Translations under genes and position numbers: made by a program | Part shown: one piece after another, positions 8,070-15,980 of the stretch | Layout of the letters: every line of letters starts with the position of its first letter | How positions within the stretch are numbered: position 1 is the stretch's first letter | Source of the DNA: Actinomycetes bacterium | GTDB lineage: Bacteria; Actinomycetota; Actinomycetes; Actinomycetales; Cellulomonadaceae | DNA length: 16,194 bases | Assembly: GCA_023412515.1 (NCBI GenBank) | Contig: JAEYNO010000210.1 | Span: forward strand, 1-16,194 | Reading direction: 5' to 3' | Notes under the pieces: generated by a model | Told to the model about the DNA's origin: nothing | Database searches by the model: none | The model's input: only the letters and a program-made list of their open reading frames with translations

Positions 8070-8274
8070 CTAAGTGAGGTCACCGAACTCTATCCGCACA
8101 AGTTCGTCCATCGCCAGCTCGCATTCCTTCTCGGTGCCAGCCATTTCCAAGGGCATGCCTCCTAAAGAATTGTGACCAGTGTGACAACCAATGCTGTGCC
8201 TTCTCATCTGACCCGAACACACGCCTTGCTTCCTGCAACTTGCGACCTGCGCTGTCACTAAGAACACGAATCAT
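8070..8274 (-). pseudogene. MbcA/ParS/Xre-type (DUF2384) antitoxin domain, frameshifted remnant
   Basis: Two frames join into one DUF2384-like domain. From ATG 8274 (GGTGG just upstream) the first reads MIRVLSDSAGRKLQEARRVF then GSDEKAQHWL. It fits the family pattern of a helix ending VFGDxxKAxxWL. The second frame, shifted by +1, reads NSLGGMPLEMAGTEKECELA and MDELVRIEFGDLT to the stop at 8070. It matches the family's LGGxxPLELxxTExG...VxxxLxRIExG ending. The shift falls between about 8165 and 8188. Proteins of this family neutralise RES-domain (NAD-degrading) toxins; no RES partner is visible here. One family residue also seems missing in LGGMPLE, which favours decay over sequencing error. 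Confidence 0.65.
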
Positions 8275-8446
8275 TGGTCCACCCGCCTGATCAACCCAAA
8301 CTCGGCTCGAGAACAGCAGCGTCCCCACGACTAGAGAACCGTAGGTCAAGTGAGGCCATCCGCCAAGACCCGAACCACCGCCAATTGGGACATCACTCTT
8401 CAATGAATCAAACAACCCAGAAGACCGCCGTGTCATATCCAAAGAA

Positions 8447-8680
8447 TCAACCCATGTTCCTCCGAAACTCAATGAGTTGAGAATTTTCTCGTGTCGACTG
8501 TGGGGAGCCGTCTTTGGACCATCCGGCACCGAGATGGACGTAAAAAACAAGGTCACTGGTGACCGAGTCGCGCACCTGATCCCACCAGAAGCCCTCCACA
8601 TATCTGCGGATGTCCATCTTAGACCCGGTGGCCCTGACGAACATCTTGAACTCACGTTCGACCTTAGCGGAGTAGCACAT
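8447..8680 (-). pseudogene. SRAP (YedK/HMCES-like) gene, 5' fragment
   Basis: From ATG 8680, with AGAAGGG as ribosome site, the protein begins MCYSAKVEREFKMFVRATGS and continues KMDIRRYVEGFWWDQVRDS. SRAP proteins start MCxSA, where cysteine 2 (after Met removal) forms the covalent link to abasic sites in single-stranded DNA. The first ~38 residues fit well. After that the frame (VTSDLVFYVHLG) no longer resembles the family, and it stops at 77 aa, against roughly 200-370 aa for complete members. The conserved Asn, Glu and His of the active site are absent. It is therefore a truncated remnant, possibly cut when neighbouring DNA was inserted or deleted near 8565. Confidence 0.7.
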
Positions 8681-8762
8681 TGCGAAGACCCTTCTGGCAT
8701 GCATCCTAGCGCGTGGCTCGCCGAACGGTCTTCGCGGCGCTTTGAACGCAGGTGAGGACTCG

Positions 8763-8969
8763 ATGCCCGCACACACAGCAGGGCGCACCGTGCCAGACGA
8801 TAGTAGCAAGATCGGCCGATTCGACCGCAAGCGAGTTGCTGGTGGCCAGAATCATGAAGTGGCCAATCTAGCCAAGAAGACCGGCAAGAGCCCAGAGGCC
8901 GTTCGCAAGGCGGCCAAGAAGGCCGGACCTTCCCGGGCCATGGTGGAGAGGGAACTAAAAGGTTCCTAA
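8763..8969 (+). CDS. DUF3606 domain-containing small protein
   Basis: This 68-aa basic protein has the DUF3606 pattern: SKIGRFDRKRVAGGQNHEVA, then LAKKTGKSPEAVRKAAKKAG and SRAMVEREL. The helical part resembles a small HTH-like unit (KTGKSPEAVRKAAKKAG). I chose ATG 8763 because GGTGAGGA lies just upstream; an earlier in-frame TTG at 8742 has no better support. It is divergent from the SRAP stub with only 82 bases between starts, so they share a promoter region. DUF3606 proteins are common in proteobacterial genomes; their function is unknown to me. Confidence 0.8.
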   Translation: MPAHTAGRTVPDDSSKIGRFDRKRVAGGQNHEVANLAKKTGKSPEAVRKAAKKAGPSRAMVERELKGS

Positions 8970-9010
8970 GTTCAGAGTTTTCTGACACGTCGCGCGGAAG
9001 GTGGCCGACT

Positions 9011-9502
9011 TCAGGCGACGGCAAGTTGCGCCACGCTGGAGTCACCAGCAACGCACGGTGCATGCCCTCCGGATCCGGATCGTCCACGGCTGTCCCCTGG
9101 TCGTCCACTTTCCCCGGTAAGCACGCAATCCAGCCATGCGGGTCCCTGCAGGGATGCGGGGGCTGCTGGTGCCTTTCGGTCGAGAGCTGCCAGCCGCTGC
9201 CGGGCCAGCATCGCGTCCCGCCCCCGCCAAGTCTGGCGGGCAAGCCACTTCAGGTGCCGGTGCTCGTCGTACGCCTGCAGCGCGGTCAAATGGCGGAGGG
9301 CCCAGGCCTCGCAGCCTGCCCGGCCCGTAGCCCCGTCCGTACAGTCCCGGATCACCGGCTCCCGGCCCGGGGGGCGGAGGAACGCGATCCAGCCGCCTGT
9401 GACGCGCAGATCCACCCACGCGACCTCGGTGCCCCCGACATAGAGCGCGTTCCTTGGACCACGGCCTGCTGGACCGGTGATCGGGAGCCATCTGAGTGCC
9501 AT
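9011..9502 (-). CDS. Hypothetical protein, family not recognised
   Basis: This 163-aa ORF has GC-rich third positions typical of a real gene over its first ~110 codons. It begins MALRWLPITGPAGRGPRNAL, followed by a strand-rich part (LYVGGTEVAWVDLRVTGGWI) with FLRPPGREPVIRDCTDG. An arginine-rich helix follows (HLKWLARQTWRGRDAMLARQ). The last ~45 codons look less gene-like. The other frame from about 9112 (VDDQGTAVDDPDPEGMHRAL) has better codon use, so a frameshift near 9110 is possible. No strong ribosome site precedes 9502. It faces the DUF3606 gene convergently. Function unknown. Confidence 0.5.
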   Translation of the reverse strand: MALRWLPITGPAGRGPRNALYVGGTEVAWVDLRVTGGWIAFLRPPGREPVIRDCTDGATGRAGCEAWALRHLTALQAYDEHRHLKWLARQTWRGRDAMLARQRLAALDRKAPAAPASLQGPAWLDCVLTGESGRPGDSRGRSGSGGHAPCVAGDSSVAQLAVA

Positions 9503-9636
9503 GCCGGAAGCATACGGAACGGGTTCTCGAAGGCTGAGACGACAGGGGCCAGTCCTTGGAGTCGGGCGCTTGGCGAGCCCGGAAACGGCAAAGTGTGGCC
9601 ATCCGCCAGCTGTGCGGCGCCGTTCTAGGAGGCATT

Positions 9637-9834
9637 ATGACTCCGGAAGATCAAGCGGCTTTGGACAGGCTCTACCAGTTCCTGCGCGACTGGGCAACCT
9701 CTATGCCACCGACTTCTGGGGCGGACTTCTGGGCCTCAGAGGAGGGTTGGATTCTCGAGCTAGAAGTCCCGACGCCAGCGAAGCAGTTCAACCAGGGCGA
9801 TTGCACTACGCCCAGCGCACCGTCAAATAGCTAG
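9637..9834 (+). CDS. Small hypothetical protein upstream of the MauJ/HEPN-like gene
   Basis: This 65-aa protein begins at ATG 9637 behind a perfect AGGAGG (9627-9632). It starts MTPEDQAALDRLYQFLRDWA and continues TSGADFWASEEGWILELEV. The first part is an acidic amphipathic helix. The stop lies 31 bases before the next gene on the same strand, so the two are probably one operon. It could be the small partner or antitoxin of the following protein; this is inferred from order and size only. Confidence 0.65.
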   Translation: MTPEDQAALDRLYQFLRDWATSMPPTSGADFWASEEGWILELEVPTPAKQFNQGDCTTPSAPSNS

Positions 9835-9865
9835 TTCGAAGGAAGCCACTCGTGACAACTCTTGC

Positions 9866-10993
9866 ATGAACGAACCGTTTCCATACCTCTCCGGCGGCAG
9901 CGGCGCTGCCTTTCTCCTCGATTCGCCTTCGACAACTTCGTCGACGCTTAGTTTTCCTGAGGGCAATGTAGTCGTCCGGAAGAATGCGTCGTTCGCGACG
10001 GTAGCGCTGAGCGCGTCGCTGAGTCAGGAAGATGCCAAGAAGGAGGCGTGGCGTCTGTTGCAAGATGCCTTGGACGTACTGGCAGCGAATAGGCAGTCGA
10101 CGCTTCAGACAACGGAAGGTGACTGCACGTACTTAGTGTGGATAGAGGATGAAGATGGTTACGAGCTCGTGCTCGTCAATACGGCGGATATGCCGTGGTC
10201 GGTGAGGGCAATCGCCAGCGTTGGTGCGGCCGAACCGACTGCGATGTCGCCAGCTCCTGGTCCGCTCCCGCGCCACGCCGCTCTACGATTCTACCGTTTA
10301 GCACTCACCTCAAACGATCTCTTTGACGCATATCGAAATGCCTATTTGGCGTTGGAGTGTTTGGCGAGTGAGGCCACGCCGAAAGGTGATAGTGAGAGTG
10401 AACTCTCTTGGCTAAAGCGCGCGCTCTCCGGTCCACTTTCGTCTGGTATCCCTCCTAGTTTGACCGAGCCTGACGTTATTGATGATTTCTACAGAGGCGG
10501 CAGGCTACCCACCTTCCATGCAAAAGTTGGCTCAACCTTCTATGCGCCGCACGGAGCAGAGCGCCAGTCTATGCAGCACCGATTCGAGAAGCTCGAGATT
10601 CTATTGAATCGCCTGCTTCAACACCGGTTCGGCTCCAACCTTGTAGTGGGAGCTGGATCTATGTCCCAGTCTCTCTACGATGCCATGGCTTCAGTTAGCC
10701 TTACGTTTGACGAGATAATCTTCAGAGATGGCGGGCTGCGGGCATCGGCTCCTGTGGACGTTCAGCCGATGTCCGCGCCACGACGGTTCAATCAGCTGTG
10801 GGGCCGTGCGACCGCAACCCGGCCTGCAAGCCTTCTGGGGATTGATGCGTTGGAGACGCGAAAAGGGGGCGTGCACTGGATGTCGTCTGAACTCGCTGAA
10901 CGTCTGCCCTTACACGGCGTGAGAAAGATATCCATCGAGCTCAACCTGATTCAGTACAACAGCAGGTCGAAGAGGCCCGCACACCCCCGCTGA
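9866..10993 (+). CDS. MauJ-like/HEPN-like protein with an R-x4-H motif
   Basis: This 375-aa protein has a helical middle region (about 135-255). It starts ALRFYRLALTSNDLFDAYRN and AYLALECLASEATPK, passes through WLKRAL and YRGGRLPTFHAKVG, and ends in the helix FEKLEILLNRLLQHRF. R213 and H218 in RLPTFH form R-x4-H, the catalytic spacing of HEPN RNases. Proteins annotated as methylamine utilisation MauJ have a similar core as far as I recall, but no methylamine genes are near, so that name would mislead. The N-terminus (1-130) is strand-rich and the last ~100 residues are unrecognised. The ATG has no good ribosome site, so translation may depend on coupling to the small gene ending at 9834. Codons are less GC-rich than in the right-hand operon. 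Confidence 0.75.
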   Translation: MNEPFPYLSGGSGAAFLLDSPSTTSSTLSFPEGNVVVRKNASFATVALSASLSQEDAKKEAWRLLQDALDVLAANRQSTLQTTEGDCTYLVWIEDEDGYELVLVNTADMPWSVRAIASVGAAEPTAMSPAPGPLPRHAALRFYRLALTSNDLFDAYRNAYLALECLASEATPKGDSESELSWLKRALSGPLSSGIPPSLTEPDVIDDFYRGGRLPTFHAKVGSTFYAPHGAERQSMQHRFEKLEILLNRLLQHRFGSNLVVGAGSMSQSLYDAMASVSLTFDEIIFRDGGLRASAPVDVQPMSAPRRFNQLWGRATATRPASLLGIDALETRKGGVHWMSSELAERLPLHGVRKISIELNLIQYNSRSKRPAHPR

Positions 10994-11340
10994 GAAGACT
11001 TACGGGCTGCTGGAATCTGGCCTCAATGGCTGTTGCTGTGCGATGAAGTACCCTACGCACCCTAAGAAGGCCGCCAACAGATAGTGACTCAATGCCCCGA
11101 TCCTGTCGCCCCCAGGTGGACTCGGGAGCGCATGGCTGAGGTGCGCATCTGACCAGCCGGGTTGGGGGACGATAGTCGCCCTATCCGAGTGTTATGTCTG
11201 CTGTCGGCCATGAGCGGACATCGCGCAACGCCTGAATTGTGTAGGCCCGGCTTGAACTGGATCCTCCGCTTAGGGGGCTTTACGTCTGGCACAGCCAAGG
11301 CCTGCCCGTGGCGTCGTCGACGTCCTAGGTCCCGTGTGGA
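10994..11340. other. Intergenic region between convergent HEPN-like genes
   Basis: These 347 bases separate the rightward gene ending at 10993 from the leftward apeA-like gene ending at 11341. I see no gene in them. They contain the 28-base palindrome at 11194-11221. Codon-like stretches on either strand are short and without motifs. No clear stem-plus-T-run terminator was found for either gene. Confidence 0.6.
11194..11221. repeat. 28-base imperfect palindrome, copy 1 (left of defence operon)
   Basis: The arms are ATGTCTGCT (11194-11202) and AGCGGACAT (11213-11221), matching at 8 of 9 positions, around the centre GTCGGCCATG. A copy of the same length and design lies at 16097-16124. Sequences of the ATGTCTGCTTT...AAAGCGGACAT type recur between genes in many proteobacteria as far as I recall, and often cause false small ORFs. 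Confidence 0.7.
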
Positions 11341-12735
11341 TCACCCCGGCTCCATGCCAAGCCGCCAACGCAGCTTGCGATTGGAGGCAATCAGCGCATC
11401 AATGCGCGATTGGTCAATGCCGACCAGGAGCAGCAGGTGGAGCTGGAACAAGGCCTCGAGCTTGGAGACCAGCGGTAGCAGGTCGCCGCGCTTCGCGGCG
11501 CGAGCGGCGAGTGCCGGGTCGTAATGGGTCAAGTAATTGCGCGTGTCCACCATCTTGTCCACGAACCCTTTGCGCGCTTCGGCGTTGCCAAAGTGACTAG
11601 TGAACGGCTTGAGCAGGCGCTGCATCCGTTTGCGCAGGGACAACTTGTTGGCGTACGCAAGTTGTTCCTCGAGCCATTCGCGATGCGGTTCCGGGCAAGC
11701 GGCGAGGATCACGGAAACGCGCTCTGCAAACTCTTCGGGCAGTTCCACCGTCTCGCTGCTGGTGCGGTCGTGGAGCGTCTCCAATCCCTGGGCGATCGAC
11801 AGAAAGCGGCTTTCAAGGAACGCATGGCGCCCGGCACGCACGGCGAAGTACAAGTTGAACGCCGGCGACAGCGCTTCGTGGTGCGCCAACCAATCGGTCA
11901 ACATGCCCTGCAGCCGATCGGCGACGTCCGGATAGGAAAAAAGCATCGAGTAGCGCTCGACCTCCACATGTCGGACCGGCGTGCTGCTCTCGTAAAACAC
12001 GGGCATCGAAATGGGCTTCTCCCCACCCGGCACGTCCATCGTCGCGGACGGCGAATAGGCGTAAAGCGCACCGATCCCCAGCGTCTGATCGGTCGCAAAG
12101 GAAAGGAAGTTGACTAGGCGCCCCAACTGCTGCCGCAGGTCGTCGAAGGTCCCCTCGCCTTCCGGCATGACGACCAGTCGTGCCTGGTGGGTGATCTTAG
12201 CTTCGTTCTTGACCTTGCCCCCCGGGGCGGTCCAGAAGAACTCAAAGCTCACGCGCATGCCGGGCAGTGAAAGTTCGATCTTGGGTGGCGGCACGTAGCG
12301 GATGAAGGCCGACTGCACCTTGTGCGCGGCGTCGAACTCGAATCCGGTGTCGATCCCCGTGATCTGCAGCCAGTCATCCAGCCCGGACACCGCTGCTTCG
12401 ATCCTGCTGAAGCGAAGCTGCGCCTCGGGCGGCAAGGTCGCGCCGCGAAATACGGTGGCCACGTGCAGCTTAGAGATGGCCACGCCGCCGAAGGAAAAGT
12501 CCTCTGTCAGATAGAAGCTGTCGTACAACGTGACCGCACCGCCCTGTACGACGCCGTGAATCGTCGATAGATCACGCGGCTCGTCGAGGAACTGTGCCCC
12601 CTCGCCACCGAAGGTCCCCATCAGCTCCAGGCTGCACTTACCGACCTCTGAAATGCGCAGCCGCCCGCTGACCTTGTCAAGCTGTCCGGGCAACCAGAAA
12701 TAACCCTCGAGGACCTGCGGCGCATCAAGCTTCAC
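11341..12735 (-). CDS. ApeA-like HEPN-domain anti-phage protein
   Basis: This 464-aa protein is the last gene of the leftward operon. The N-terminal region matches the ApeA N-terminal domain pattern: LEGYFWLPGQLDKVSGRL, then a strand-rich core with IHGVVQGGAVTLYDSFY. The C-terminal helical domain (about 300-440) includes AGRHAFLESRFLSIAQGLET and ends with the HEPN motif DTRNYLTHYDP. There R399, N400 and H404 give R-N-x3-H, the usual RNase active site. ApeA is known as an anti-phage HEPN protein thought to act by abortive infection, cutting RNA after phage sensing. The start is GTG 12735 behind AAGGGAG. A 75-base gap separates it from the upstream gene on the same strand. I did not assign a symbol because E. 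coli ApeA works alone, whereas this one sits in a multi-gene set. Confidence 0.85.
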   Translation of the reverse strand: MKLDAPQVLEGYFWLPGQLDKVSGRLRISEVGKCSLELMGTFGGEGAQFLDEPRDLSTIHGVVQGGAVTLYDSFYLTEDFSFGGVAISKLHVATVFRGATLPPEAQLRFSRIEAAVSGLDDWLQITGIDTGFEFDAAHKVQSAFIRYVPPPKIELSLPGMRVSFEFFWTAPGGKVKNEAKITHQARLVVMPEGEGTFDDLRQQLGRLVNFLSFATDQTLGIGALYAYSPSATMDVPGGEKPISMPVFYESSTPVRHVEVERYSMLFSYPDVADRLQGMLTDWLAHHEALSPAFNLYFAVRAGRHAFLESRFLSIAQGLETLHDRTSSETVELPEEFAERVSVILAACPEPHREWLEEQLAYANKLSLRKRMQRLLKPFTSHFGNAEARKGFVDKMVDTRNYLTHYDPALAARAAKRGDLLPLVSKLEALFQLHLLLLVGIDQSRIDALIASNRKLRWRLGMEPG

Positions 12736-12810
12736 TGCTGTCTCCCTTCTTGCCTAGATCGATCTACCGACCCAGCATACCCGCAAGGCCCTCAAAGCCC
12801 GAGACGCCGG

Positions 12811-15291
12811 TCAGTCCGGATCATCGTCGTCAACGCGCGGCGCATCGCCATCGGTGCGCCGAAACAGCGCGAGCCCTACCGTCACCGGGGCCTGTTCGCG
12901 GCCGAAGGCTACTACCAGTCGTTGCACCGTCGGCGATTCAAATCCGCTGGGTGGCACGGACGGCGTCAGGTGCATCGCCACCTGCAGTTCCTCGCGTGCG
13001 ATGGGCACGCCCTGGCCAAGTACGGCGCAACTCGCGCGCAAGTTCTCGACCAGATCGGATACGGCACCGCTGGTGGGTTCGGCGTCGGCAGCGGTGAGGA
13101 TCCCGTTGAGCGCCGTGCGAACCGCCGCGGCGCACTCGGTTGCGTGGACGGCCAGCGCATCAAACGGGTTGAGCGCCGCGTTGAGCGTGATCGGGCCGTC
13201 CGTCGGCGCGGGGGCCGTCGCCTGCGCGGCACGCGTATGCAGGTGCAAGTGATCCCAAAGCGCACGGACATCTGTCACGACCACGGCACCGGTGCTCTGC
13301 GCCATGAACAACGCCACCTCCAAGTTCACGCAGCGAACGACGAACAGCTGGCCTAGCGTCTTTTCGTCCTCAAGGACCTGAAGCAGCGCCATCGGATCTT
13401 TCTCGCCCTGACGCCGCATGTACGCCACGGCGCCGAGGTGATGCTCTTCTTCTTGATCCGGAGCGGCATCCTTGACCAAGGACAGCAGGACGCGATCGGG
13501 CAGCTGCAGCATCGAGCGCTTCATATCGTCGCGCAGCAACCAGCGAAACTCGTCGAGCTGCTGCGGCTCCAGGCGCCACTGCGCGGTGCGTTCCATCGCC
13601 ATGGTGCGCATGGCGTACTCGAACTCCGGGCTGAGATCACCCGGGTCGGGAAAGACCAGCACCTTGCCGGCGCGGATCAACGGCTCGAGCATCAGCCAGA
13701 ACATGACGTTCTTGAGGAACTGCTGCTTGTGCTGCGCCGGGGAGTCGACCGGGCTGTACTCGGGCCGCAAATTGCGCGAGGCCAGGACCGGATCCATCAC
13801 CAGCACCTGATCGAACAGCGGCACCAGGCTCATGATGCTTTCGCCGGCCGTTCGTGGGTCGGAGGGGCCCATGTAGATCGCCCGCAAGCCGCCGTCGCCG
13901 GGGCGCGGGAGCATGGCCGCCAAGTCCGTCCCCTCCGGCCAAAGTCTGCGGGAGATGCGGTGCAGCGTGGCGACCTGCTCGTCGGACAGCGTGCGTTGAA
14001 CCTTCTGCCACGAGTCCTCTTCGGTCAGCTCCAGCACGCCGCCGATCGCGCGAAGAAATCCCAAGTTTCGTTCGCGCAGGCTAAGGGCGTCCCACGGCGG
14101 GCGCTCCCATGGCGGAAGGTTCGCGCAGCACGCCCCGAAAGTAGCTTTCGCGCCACACGGACATCGATCCGCCGGCCCCGGCGGTGCGGCCGGCGGCGCC
14201 TTTGCGACAAACTCGTGCTCGTGCGAGGTGCGCCCGTAGGCGTCGCGGTAGCCGAAGGTGCCGTCCTTGTAGCCGATGTGGATCTCGCCGCCGTGCCGCC
14301 ACAGCTCCTTCTTCAGCGGCAACAGCAACCGGGCGAGCATTTCCGGGTCGATCGGTGTGCTGCGCTCGGGGTAGAGCCAGTCGCGGTCCCCCGCCGCGAT
14401 GTATCGGTGCGCCCGCGTTTTGAGCCAGGCATTCACCGCGATGACTGCGTCGGTGTCGAAGCGTCGTCCGCGAATCAGCGCATCTGTGCGCAGCATCGTG
14501 TGCCCGAAGTAGCGAGCGTTGATGCGCTTGGTGGTCAGCTCCACGCTGCCGGGGTCCTTGGCGTACGGCACGTGCGTCAGGATGAGCAGATGGTTGGCAT
14601 CCAGCGGGAACAGCGTCTGCGTCCCGTTCCAGGTGATCGGCGCTTCATTCGGGTAGTCGAGCAGCGACGCGTCGAGCGGAAGACCGGCATTGAAGGTCGT
14701 GACCGGATGGTCGGTGATCAGGAACTTCACCGTTGAATCCTCGGCCGACACCACCTCGTGCGCGCACTCGGCCCACAGCGTGCCGAACATTTGGCGCAGG
14801 TGCTGCATCTCACGCATCAGCTCGAGCTGGGACAACGCCGGGTAGCGGCAGCGGATCCAGTCCAGACCCTTGGGCGTGCGCAGCTTTTGCGCGCCTAGGT
14901 ACGCCAACATCGGCTGATACTGGTCGTGGACCTGCACGACATCGCCGCCAATGAACGCTCGAACCGCGGCCGCGCCGTAGTCGTCGATGCCCTGGAACAG
15001 CACCGTCTCGATCTGGTCGTTGAGGTATTCGCCAAAGCGCGTGACGTACAGGTCGTTCTGCCAGAAGCAGGCCTTCGGCGGGCGCTGGCGCGGTCTCGCG
15101 AGGATCGGGGTTCCGTCGGGTCGCGGGCGCGGTGGCGAAATGTCGAGGAACCAGCTATCGGCGCCAGCGACGCGAAAGCCGCGCTGGTACCACTCGGGGA
15201 CGTAGTGGTTCTCTCGCGATGGCCCTTGGGGTGGAACAGGACTCGGCGTGCGCGTCATGGTACCGGGGTCAGGCTCGCGCGGGCCGCACAT
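12811..15291 (-). CDS. Large DUF4238-like/SEC-C-like protein, unknown C-terminal domain
   Basis: This 826-aa protein has at least three parts. Residues about 25-330 look like DUF4238: ENHYVPEWYQRGFRV near the start, CFWQNDLYVTRFGEYLND, then FLITDHPVTTF and NHLLILTHVPYA. Residues 377-389 (CPCGAKATFGACC) form a SEC-C-type C-x-C...C-C zinc knuckle. The remaining ~430 residues are unrecognised and mostly helical. They include LFVVRCVNLEVALFMAQSTG and VVVTDVRALWDHLH, and end in an acidic tail (VDDDDPD). SEC-C knuckles bind partners in SecA and often occur in defence or stress proteins. The ATG 15291 lies only 3 bases after the upstream stop, giving tight coupling; ATG 15258 is an alternative. Together with the nuclease and ApeA neighbours it is a plausible sensor or scaffold (inference). 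Confidence 0.8.
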   Translation of the reverse strand: MCGPREPDPGTMTRTPSPVPPQGPSRENHYVPEWYQRGFRVAGADSWFLDISPPRPRPDGTPILARPRQRPPKACFWQNDLYVTRFGEYLNDQIETVLFQGIDDYGAAAVRAFIGGDVVQVHDQYQPMLAYLGAQKLRTPKGLDWIRCRYPALSQLELMREMQHLRQMFGTLWAECAHEVVSAEDSTVKFLITDHPVTTFNAGLPLDASLLDYPNEAPITWNGTQTLFPLDANHLLILTHVPYAKDPGSVELTTKRINARYFGHTMLRTDALIRGRRFDTDAVIAVNAWLKTRAHRYIAAGDRDWLYPERSTPIDPEMLARLLLPLKKELWRHGGEIHIGYKDGTFGYRDAYGRTSHEHEFVAKAPPAAPPGPADRCPCGAKATFGACCANLPPWERPPWDALSLRERNLGFLRAIGGVLELTEEDSWQKVQRTLSDEQVATLHRISRRLWPEGTDLAAMLPRPGDGGLRAIYMGPSDPRTAGESIMSLVPLFDQVLVMDPVLASRNLRPEYSPVDSPAQHKQQFLKNVMFWLMLEPLIRAGKVLVFPDPGDLSPEFEYAMRTMAMERTAQWRLEPQQLDEFRWLLRDDMKRSMLQLPDRVLLSLVKDAAPDQEEEHHLGAVAYMRRQGEKDPMALLQVLEDEKTLGQLFVVRCVNLEVALFMAQSTGAVVVTDVRALWDHLHLHTRAAQATAPAPTDGPITLNAALNPFDALAVHATECAAAVRTALNGILTAADAEPTSGAVSDLVENLRASCAVLGQGVPIAREELQVAMHLTPSVPPSGFESPTVQRLVVAFGREQAPVTVGLALFRRTDGDAPRVDDDDPD

Positions 15292-15294
15292 ACG

Positions 15295-15798
15295 TCATTT
15301 GAAATGGCCCGCGAACCATTGCGTTGCCTCGGCATTGATCGCGCCATCGATGTACACATCGGCGCGGACCACGCGGCCGGCCGGAATGTTGAGCACCAGG
15401 TGCACGCCCACAGCGTAAGCGTAACGGCCGGCCTGGCCAGTCATCCCGCGCAGCTTCCATATGTCCTTGGCGAAATCGCGGTTGGTGTGGCGCTTGGCCT
15501 CGACGACCAGCAGGTTGTGGTCCTGTGTCCCCACCCGATGGACGATGAGGTCCGGCACGATATCGGCTTCGTCCATGACGCCGGCCGCGTCGGGGTAGAT
15601 CAGATCCTTGACGGCGCGCTCGCGGCGATCGTATTCGTCGTTGACCTGGTACTCCGGAAATCGCTCGCGCACGCGCACATACAGTTCAGCCACGACCGCG
15701 CGCTCGCCGGGTGCGGCATACCGCAGGTGCTCGTTTCGGAACAGGTCGACGATCGCATCGGCCAGGCGCTGCAGGGCATCAACGACGATGGGCGTCAT
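15295..15798 (-). CDS. PD-(D/E)XK nuclease-like protein
   Basis: This 167-aa protein carries a PD-(D/E)XK core: D83 in ADIVPDLIVHRVG and E100-x-K102 in HNLLVVEAKRHTNRDF, on consecutive predicted strands, as in restriction-type nucleases. An N-terminal helix (MTPIVVDALQRLADAIVDLF) and RERFPEYQVNDEYDRRERAV precede it. The later part (WKLRGMTGQAGRYAYAVGVH) is a typical trailing helix and strand. An upstream in-frame start would overlap the preceding gene heavily. I chose ATG 15798 because it overlaps the upstream TGA as ATGA, a standard coupling. It is short and could act alone or as a partner domain of the 826-aa protein. Catalysis is predicted from motif only. Confidence 0.8.
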   Translation of the reverse strand: MTPIVVDALQRLADAIVDLFRNEHLRYAAPGERAVVAELYVRVRERFPEYQVNDEYDRRERAVKDLIYPDAAGVMDEADIVPDLIVHRVGTQDHNLLVVEAKRHTNRDFAKDIWKLRGMTGQAGRYAYAVGVHLVLNIPAGRVVRADVYIDGAINAEATQWFAGHFK

Positions 15799-15980
15799 GC
15801 CACCACTCCGGGATCCAGGCGCGCGCGGTGCTCGCGAATGAAGTGGTCGGCTTTCTCTTCTCCAAGTGTCCACCGTTCCTTCTGCTTCTTCTTGAAGTTG
15901 AGGATGCCACTGAGCGAGTCGTTCGGCACGGCTCGTAGCACGGTCGGGAACCCGGCGGCGACCTTTCGCCAAGGCACCAC
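15795..15980 (-). CDS. Small first gene of the defence operon, probably frameshifted at its start
   Basis: The conserved-looking part reads VVPWRKVAAGFPTVLRAVPN, SLSGILNFKKKQKERW, then GEEKADHFIREHRARLDPG, with good codon use, and stops in ATGA overlap with the nuclease gene. GTG 15980 is the first start in this frame with coding-like sequence after it. But a strong site GGAGGGGAG precedes ATG 16003, which opens MTEDLSTG in another frame. Adding one G to the GGG run at 15980-15982 would join them into MTEDLSTGVVPWRKVAAG, a ~69-aa protein. So the gene is either frameshifted, mis-sequenced or started at GTG. The family is not recognised. The KKKQKERW run is strongly basic and may contact nucleic acid (inference). 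Confidence 0.6.
   Translation of the reverse strand: MVPWRKVAAGFPTVLRAVPNDSLSGILNFKKKQKERWTLGEEKADHFIREHRARLDPGVVA

Noticed and set aside
8165..8188. Programmed frameshifting in the antitoxin-like gene
   Set aside because: No slippery heptamer with a following structure was seen, and a family residue is also missing nearby, so decay or error is simpler.
8080..9243. A 387-codon open stretch on the minus strand
   Set aside because: It runs antisense through the DUF3606 gene and out of frame through the SRAP start. Its composition is erratic. Only its last part (8274 leftward to about 8170) is meaningful, as the first half of the DUF2384 remnant.
9026..9628. A 200-codon plus-strand open frame
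   Set aside because: It is antisense to the GC-rich ORF at 9011-9502 and has the proline/arginine-rich look of a shadow in high-GC DNA.
13438..14736. A 432-codon plus-strand open frame
   Set aside because: It is the antisense shadow of the 826-aa gene. Its protein is rich in R, G, H and Q without motifs, while the minus frame has DUF4238 and SEC-C motifs.
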